64,000 nucleotides of DNA, taken from positions 203,382 to 267,381 of the forward strand of contig NZ_MKUD01000045.1 of NCBI RefSeq assembly GCF_001898575.1, read 5' to 3'. The first letter of the stretch is position 1; each line of letters begins with the position of its first letter. The stretch comes from Spirosoma sp. 48-14 (GTDB lineage Bacteria; Bacteroidota; Bacteroidia; Cytophagales; Spirosomataceae). The position numbers were made by a program, and so were the translations under genes. The notes under the pieces were generated by a model. That model searched no databases and had not been told where the DNA came from. It worked only from the letters and a program-made list of their open reading frames with translations. Of this stretch, positions 60,166 through 64,000 are shown in pieces.

Positions 60166-60740
60166 AAGGCAGCCAGACTCACATCGACAATATCTTCGAA
60201 CATGCGTTTGTCCGTATCAAACTTAACGGTAACGCGTAACCCGTTCAGGGCGTTAAAAACAAACCTCGCTAACGACTGAGCCGAATGTCTGGTGGAGAAT
60301 AAACCCCGCTCCTGCCCTAGGGTTATAGCCTGCGTAATGGTCTTTTCTGTATCGACCATAATGCCCTGTACAATCGATGCAATTTCTGGATCGGTGGGAG
60401 CCATCTCTACGGCCGAATTGACCATAAAACATCCTTTTGAACAGGCATCGTTCAGGGCATCTTCTTTAACCGTGGTAAACACATCCCGGATATATTGCTC
60501 CATATCGTTGGCCGACGCCAGCCCGTTGAGTACGGGATCGATCCGCTCTTCCCGGTATAATTTCAGGGCTTTTACAAACAGCGAATGTTTGTCGCCAAAC
60601 GTATCGTACAAGCTCGAACGGCTGATGTTCAGCCCGTCTACTAAATCCTGCGCCGACGTGGCGTTATAGCCCTTTTCCCAAAACAAATTCATGGCTTTGT
60701 TCAGGATAAGCGCTTCGTCAAACAATTTTGTTCTTGCCAT
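60156..60740 (-). CDS. TetR-family regulator
   Basis: A 194-residue TetR/AcrR regulator with HTH LNKAMNLFWEKGYNATSAQDLVDGLNISRSSLYDTFGDKHSLFVKALKLY near 13-62 and a ligand domain with Cys near 103 and 107. It lies downstream of the SDR at 60818, which carries two copies of the operator GGAAC-NNNN-GTTCC. It also has one copy plus a perfect 13-bp inverted repeat before its own start, so it is probably autoregulated. Confidence 0.9.
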   Translation of the reverse strand: MARTKLFDEALILNKAMNLFWEKGYNATSAQDLVDGLNISRSSLYDTFGDKHSLFVKALKLYREERIDPVLNGLASANDMEQYIRDVFTTVKEDALNDACSKGCFMVNSAVEMAPTDPEIASIVQGIMVDTEKTITQAITLGQERGLFSTRHSAQSLARFVFNALNGLRVTVKFDTDKRMFEDIVDVSLAALKI

Positions 60741-60745
60741 AAAAA

Positions 60746-60777
60746 ACCTTTGTGAAGAAAATCCTCTTCACAAAGGT
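60746..60777. promoter_or_regulatory. 13-bp inverted repeat overlapping the TetR -7 box
   Basis: ACCTTTGTGAAGA (60746-60758) and TCTTCACAAAGGT (60765-60777) are perfectly complementary with a 6-base spacer. The right arm overlaps the minus-strand -7 box TACCTTTG (60771-60778). It starts 6 bases from the TetR ATG and may be a leader hairpin or a second regulator site. Confidence 0.6.
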
Positions 60778-60785
60778 ATAACACC

Positions 60786-60799
60786 GGAACGATCGTTCC
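60786..60799. promoter_or_regulatory. TetR operator site O3
   Basis: GGAACGATCGTTCC, a perfect 14-bp palindrome, lies 8 bases upstream of the TetR -7 box on the minus strand. It is identical or near-identical to the two sites before the SDR gene. Confidence 0.75.
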
Positions 60800-60817
60800 A
60801 GTTTATGGTAAAAAAAT

Positions 60818-61576
60818 TTACACTCTAAACGGCTCATTAACAGAAGCGGCTCCATCAATCACGTATTCACTACCCGAAATAAAGGAGGCATCGTCGGAAG
60901 CCAGGAAAACCGCCAGTTTTGCCACTTCGGCTGGATGGCCGTAGCGTTTAAACGGCATTTTGTTTTTGGTAAACGCAATCATATCTGCCGTAAAAGTCCC
61001 GTTTCCTTTATGGAAGATTTCGGTTTCGGTCATAGCTGGGGCAATGGTATTGACCCGGATTTTTCGGGGAGCCAACTCGATGGCGGCCGTTCGGCTGTAC
61101 GCGGTGAGCGCGGCTTTACTGGCTGCGTATACCGTCGTTCCCATACCAACGACAAATGCGCTAACGGAGGTGATATTGATAACGGAAGCGCCTTCGGCCA
61201 GGATGGGGATAAACTTCTCGACGGTGAAAATAGCCCCTTTCAGGTTAATGTTGGCAATATAGTCGAAGCCTTTTTCGGTAATCTGGCCTACTGGCTCCAT
61301 AAAATTAACCCCGGCGTTAACGACCAGTACATCGACCCGACCATACCGTGCCTTTACCGTTTCGACCAGTGCTTCCGTGTCGCTGATGCTGGACGCGTCC
61401 GAAAGAATACCGATGGCCTTGTCACCTAGTTTTTTTACCGCTTCATCAATGGCCTGCTGGTTACGTCCGGTGATAATGACGTTGGCTCCTTCTGCAATAA
61501 ATTGTTGGGCGGTGGCAAAACCGATCCCCGAATTTCCGCCGGTAATCACGGCGATCTTATTACTTAGTCTACTCAT
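60818..61576 (-). CDS. SDR-family oxidoreductase
   Basis: A 252-residue classical SDR: VITGGNSGIGFATAQQFIAEGANVIITGRN, NAGVNFMEPVG, active-site VYAASKAALTAYSRTAAIELAPRKIRVNTIAPAMTETEIF, and FLASDDASFISGSEYVIDGAASVNEPF. It resembles 3-oxoacyl reductase or glucose-1-dehydrogenase types. It is under control of the adjacent TetR (two operators in its promoter), so it is probably induced by a reactive or toxic substrate. Confidence 0.92.
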   Translation of the reverse strand: MSRLSNKIAVITGGNSGIGFATAQQFIAEGANVIITGRNQQAIDEAVKKLGDKAIGILSDASSISDTEALVETVKARYGRVDVLVVNAGVNFMEPVGQITEKGFDYIANINLKGAIFTVEKFIPILAEGASVINITSVSAFVVGMGTTVYAASKAALTAYSRTAAIELAPRKIRVNTIAPAMTETEIFHKGNGTFTADMIAFTKNKMPFKRYGHPAEVAKLAVFLASDDASFISGSEYVIDGAASVNEPFRV

Positions 61577-61602
61577 TTTTTCATCAATTTAGGTCCAATA
61601 CT

Positions 61603-61616
61603 GGAACAATCGTTCC
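61603..61616. promoter_or_regulatory. TetR operator site O1
   Basis: GGAACAATCGTTCC, one base from a perfect palindrome, lies just downstream of the minus-strand -7 box, where it would cover the transcription start. Confidence 0.75.
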
Positions 61617-61617
61617 G

Positions 61618-61650
61618 CAAACATAGTCATAACGGAACGATTGTTCCAAA
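61618..61650 (-). promoter_or_regulatory. Promoter of the SDR gene with embedded operator
   Basis: On the minus strand -33 TTTG (61647-61650) and -7 TATGTTTG (61618-61625) are 21 bases apart. Operator O2 (61634-61647) covers the spacer and touches the -33 box. Confidence 0.65.
61634..61647. promoter_or_regulatory. TetR operator site O2
   Basis: GGAACGATTGTTCC, the mirror image of O1. The centres of O1 and O2 are 31 bp apart, three helical turns, placing both sites on one face of the DNA. Confidence 0.75.
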
Positions 61651-61722
61651 TAAATTTAAAAAAATCAGGCGCCCAATCGATAAGCTCTTGCACATGAGTA
61701 GTGAATTTTCAATTTATCCAAT

Positions 61723-61730
61723 TATCTTTG
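61723..61730 (+). promoter_or_regulatory. Putative -7 box of the MarR gene
   Basis: TATCTTTG, an exact TAnnTTTG match, ends 28 bases before the MarR ATG. No -33 box at the usual spacing. Confidence 0.4.
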
Positions 61731-61758
61731 TTTCTAAGATATTCAGATACTAAGATAT

Positions 61759-62214
61759 ATGATGCTTAATGATGCTGTTAAAACCACAAGAAAACTTAGC
61801 CAGCTATACGCCTTCACCTCTATTCAGATGCACGAAGCCGTGGCCCGTAAGGCTGGAATTTCGGGTACTGACCATAAATACCTGGGCTTCCTGATCGAAA
61901 AAGGGCAGATGACAGCGGGGGAACTGGCGACGTTGACGGGTCTGACAACGGGAGCTGTTACGGGCTTGATCGATCGATTTGAAAAGAAAGGGCTGGTAAG
62001 CCGCAAGTTTGCCGCCGACGATCGACGGAAGGTTTTCATTATACCCAACACGGAAACGATCATGGCGTTGCTGGAACCCCTTTACCGAGACTTCCGCAGC
62101 CAGTCGCAACAGCTTCTGGCTTCCTTTTCGGACGAGGAGCGTGCCATCATTGACACCTATTTTACAAAAGCGATTGCCCTGATGAATGAAATGATTGACT
62201 TGTTGAATGATTGA
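61759..62214 (+). CDS. MarR-family regulator
   Basis: A 151-residue winged-helix regulator: KGQMTAGELATLTGLTTGAVTGLIDRFEKKGLVSRKFAADDRRKVFIIP is the HTH and wing. MarR proteins usually sense phenolic or oxidative signals. It lies 82 bases upstream of the rifampicin-phosphotransferase-like gene, which it may regulate. The stop codon is embedded in a TGAATGATTGA repeat. Confidence 0.9.
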   Translation: MMLNDAVKTTRKLSQLYAFTSIQMHEAVARKAGISGTDHKYLGFLIEKGQMTAGELATLTGLTTGAVTGLIDRFEKKGLVSRKFAADDRRKVFIIPNTETIMALLEPLYRDFRSQSQQLLASFSDEERAIIDTYFTKAIALMNEMIDLLND

Positions 62215-62288
62215 CTTGTCGATTGACAGAGTGAAACATATACAGTATTCCATACAACCATTCAACAATTCAACCATTCAATCATTCG
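62200..62288. repeat. TGAATGATTGA-type imperfect inverted repeat
   Basis: GTTGAATGATTGACTTGTCGATTGA on the left is mirrored by AACAATTCAACCATTCAATCATTCGAC on the right (62254-62290), with mismatches. It overlaps the MarR stop (62212-62214) and ends 8 bases before the next ATG. Confidence 0.65.
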
Positions 62289-62296
62289 ACCCTTAC

Positions 62297-64000
62297 ATGA
62301 ACCATTACACCATTGATTTTCAACATATAGACAGAACAAAGCTCAACGTTGTCGGGGGCAAAGGGGCTAACCTGGGAGAGTTGTCTCGGATGCCGGGCAT
62401 AAACGTACCCGCAGGCTTTTGCATAACGACGGAAGCCTATAACGAGCTTGTGGCACAGAACGAAACTGCCCATTCACTGCTCAGCCAACTGGCGCTTCTA
62501 TCCATCGACAAGCGGAATGAGATCAGTGCACTCAGCGCCCAACTCCGCGCGGCTATTGAAGCCATTCCCATTCCCCAGGCTCTGGCCGGAGCGATTACGG
62601 AACACCTCAAAACGTATGGTGAACAGGAGGCTTATGCGGTACGGTCCAGCGCCACCGCCGAGGATTTGCCTACCGCTTCCTTTGCCGGTCAGCAGGATAC
62701 GTATCTTAATATCATTGGTGCGGAAGCCATTCTACGGCATATGAGTAAATGCTGGGCATCGCTGTTCACCGAGCGGGCCGTAACCTACCGCATTCAGCAT
62801 GGCTTCGACCACCGCAACATCCGGCTGGCGGTGGTGGTTCAGAAGATGGTTTTTCCGCAGACAGCGGGCATTCTGTTTACGGCCGATCCGGTTTCGGGTA
62901 ATCGTAAGATCGTATCCATCGACGCCAGTTTCGGACTTGGTGAAGCCTTGGTCGCGGGTCTGGTCAATGCTGATACGTATAAAGTGCGTAATGGCGAAGT
63001 GATCGAGAAAAAAATCCCGGCTAAGAAACTGGCTATTTATGCTGCCGAAAAGGGGGGCACAATCGAAAAAGCCGTTGAAGCAGAGCAACAATACCAGTCA
63101 GCGCTAACGGACGAGCAGGTTTTGCAGTTAGAACGCATCGGCCGTACAGTTGAAGCCCATTTCGGCCAGTCGCAGGACATCGAATGGTGTCTAGTAGACC
63201 AGTCGGTTTACGTTGTCCAGAGTCGGCCCATCACGACTTTGTTTCCCCTCCCGGAAGTGGCTGATAAAGCCCCCCATGTGTATGTATCGGTTGGACACCA
63301 GCAAATGATGACCGATGCCATGAAGCCGTTAGGCATAGCTATGTGGCAACTGACGGCGGGCCGACCGATGCCCACGGCGGGTGGACGGATTTTCGTGGAT
63401 GTGGCCGATGATCTGGCATCGCCTGTCAAACGACACATGCTGGTTAATGTATTAGGCAAATCGGACCCGCTTATCAGAGACGCGTTTATGACCCTGCTGG
63501 AGCGTGGCGATTTCATCAAATCGGTGCCAGAGCAGCCGGAAGCGGTTCCAGCCCAAAGTCCTCCAGGCCCACCGCCCGTCGATTACCAAACCCTGGCCGA
63601 CTACGATCCGGCTATTGTTTCGGAATTGATCGGTCGCAGTGAAACAGCCATAGCGGAACTAAAACAGGCGATTCAATCAAAATCGGGCACAGACCTGATC
63701 GATTTTATTCAGGAAACAACCCAACAGTCGAAACGAGGTGCGGCTGATTCGCAAAGTTTCGGGGTTATCATGACAGGCATGAACGCGGCCTCCTGGCTCA
63801 ACGAACATATGGAGATGTGGTTGGGTGAAAAAGCCGTAGCCGACACACTGACGCAATCGGTGCCGAACAATATCACATCCGAAATGGGACTGGCCTTGCT
63901 GGATGTGGCCGATGCCATTCGCCCTTATCCTGACGTAATTGCCTATTTACAACGGGGTAACCTTGCGCAGGAACAAGACGCTCATTTCCTGGATGAGCTG
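62297..64000 (+). CDS. Rifampicin phosphotransferase-like protein, N-terminal part
   Basis: The first 568 residues of a protein that runs off the window. The N-terminal ATP-grasp-like domain shows VVGGKGANLGELSRMPGINVPAGFCITTEAY, the triphosphate region YAVRSSATAEDLPTASFAGQQDTYLN, the DPVSGNRKIVSIDASFGLGEALVAG region and DIEWCLVDQSVYVVQSRPITTL. From about 320 the protein continues VSVGHQQMMTDAMKPLGIAMWQL, the rifampicin-binding domain of RPH enzymes (EC 2.7.9.6). PEP synthase and other pyruvate phosphate dikinase-like proteins share the first part. The C-terminal phosphohistidine domain lies outside the window. Confidence 0.82.
   Translation, partial: MNHYTIDFQHIDRTKLNVVGGKGANLGELSRMPGINVPAGFCITTEAYNELVAQNETAHSLLSQLALLSIDKRNEISALSAQLRAAIEAIPIPQALAGAITEHLKTYGEQEAYAVRSSATAEDLPTASFAGQQDTYLNIIGAEAILRHMSKCWASLFTERAVTYRIQHGFDHRNIRLAVVVQKMVFPQTAGILFTADPVSGNRKIVSIDASFGLGEALVAGLVNADTYKVRNGEVIEKKIPAKKLAIYAAEKGGTIEKAVEAEQQYQSALTDEQVLQLERIGRTVEAHFGQSQDIEWCLVDQSVYVVQSRPITTLFPLPEVADKAPHVYVSVGHQQMMTDAMKPLGIAMWQLTAGRPMPTAGGRIFVDVADDLASPVKRHMLVNVLGKSDPLIRDAFMTLLERGDFIKSVPEQPEAVPAQSPPGPPPVDYQTLADYDPAIVSELIGRSETAIAELKQAIQSKSGTDLIDFIQETTQQSKRGAADSQSFGVIMTGMNAASWLNEHMEMWLGEKAVADTLTQSVPNNITSEMGLALLDVADAIRPYPDVIAYLQRGNLAQEQDAHFLDEL

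Overview
The window reads as chromosome of a Gram-negative Bacteroidota bacterium of the Cytophagales, most like Spirosoma and relatives (inference). Support: a TonB receptor/DUF4249 lipoprotein pair, a DUF4254/glycosyltransferase-9 pair, a HD-PycTM protein, Omp85-type barrels, lipoproteins, and promoter boxes of the Bacteroidota type (TTTG...TAnnTTTG) instead of Shine-Dalgarno signals. There are about 53 protein genes and no rRNA, tRNA, CRISPR array, transposase or phage gene that I can recognise.

Region 1 (1-6.7 kb, minus strand) is a lipopolysaccharide inner-core sugar locus: kdsB, a kdsC-like phosphatase, kdsA, lspA, and a pair matching KdnB (Kdo 8-oxidase) and KdnA (8-amino-Kdo transaminase). 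The set predicts that Kdo is turned into 8-amino-Kdo before activation. A VapBC-type toxin-antitoxin pair sits between kdnB and kdnA. Region 2 (6.2-12.5 kb) has a guanine deaminase, a nucleotidyltransferase-fold protein, molybdenum cofactor genes (mobA, moaC, moeA) and secreted proteins of unknown role. Region 3 (12.5-20.6 kb, minus) is a compact three-gene run: a GAF protein, a large phosphoesterase fused to an outer-membrane barrel, and an HD hydrolase fused to a Pycsar-type membrane effector domain. Region 4 (20.6-33.2 kb) holds TetR, DUF4254, two glycosyltransferase-9 genes, a heptad-repeat coiled coil, the TonB/DUF4249 pair, a PolX that appears to have lost its polymerase residues, a pentapeptide-repeat protein, thyA, a 55-residue Cys-rich secreted peptide, and OsmC.

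Region 5 (33.3-47.9 kb, all minus) is one carbohydrate-use locus: sugar isomerase, CE1-type esterase, split transketolase, three nucleoside-hydrolase-fold secreted proteins, a ribose-type ABC importer with a DUF2291 partner, and a GlpK-like FGGY kinase. Isomerase, kinase, two-subunit transketolase and ABC importer together resemble non-oxidative D-apiose (or another branched or plant cell-wall sugar) catabolism; the substrate is inferred. Region 6 (48.4-64 kb, mostly plus) has a ZU5-like lipoprotein, a GrpB-cupin fusion, then an array in which four paralogous AraC regulators alternate with SDR oxidoreductases, DoxX, an enoyl-CoA hydratase-like protein and a quinone-reductase-like MDR. It ends with a TetR/SDR pair with clear operators, a MarR regulator and the start of a rifampicin-phosphotransferase-like gene.

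A feature running through the whole window is a set of intergenic inverted repeats of several sequence families. Most have arms of 11-34 bp. Many begin at or inside a stop codon, so that the repeat supplies the last codons of the gene. One is flanked by a 32-bp copy of the end of the adjacent gene.
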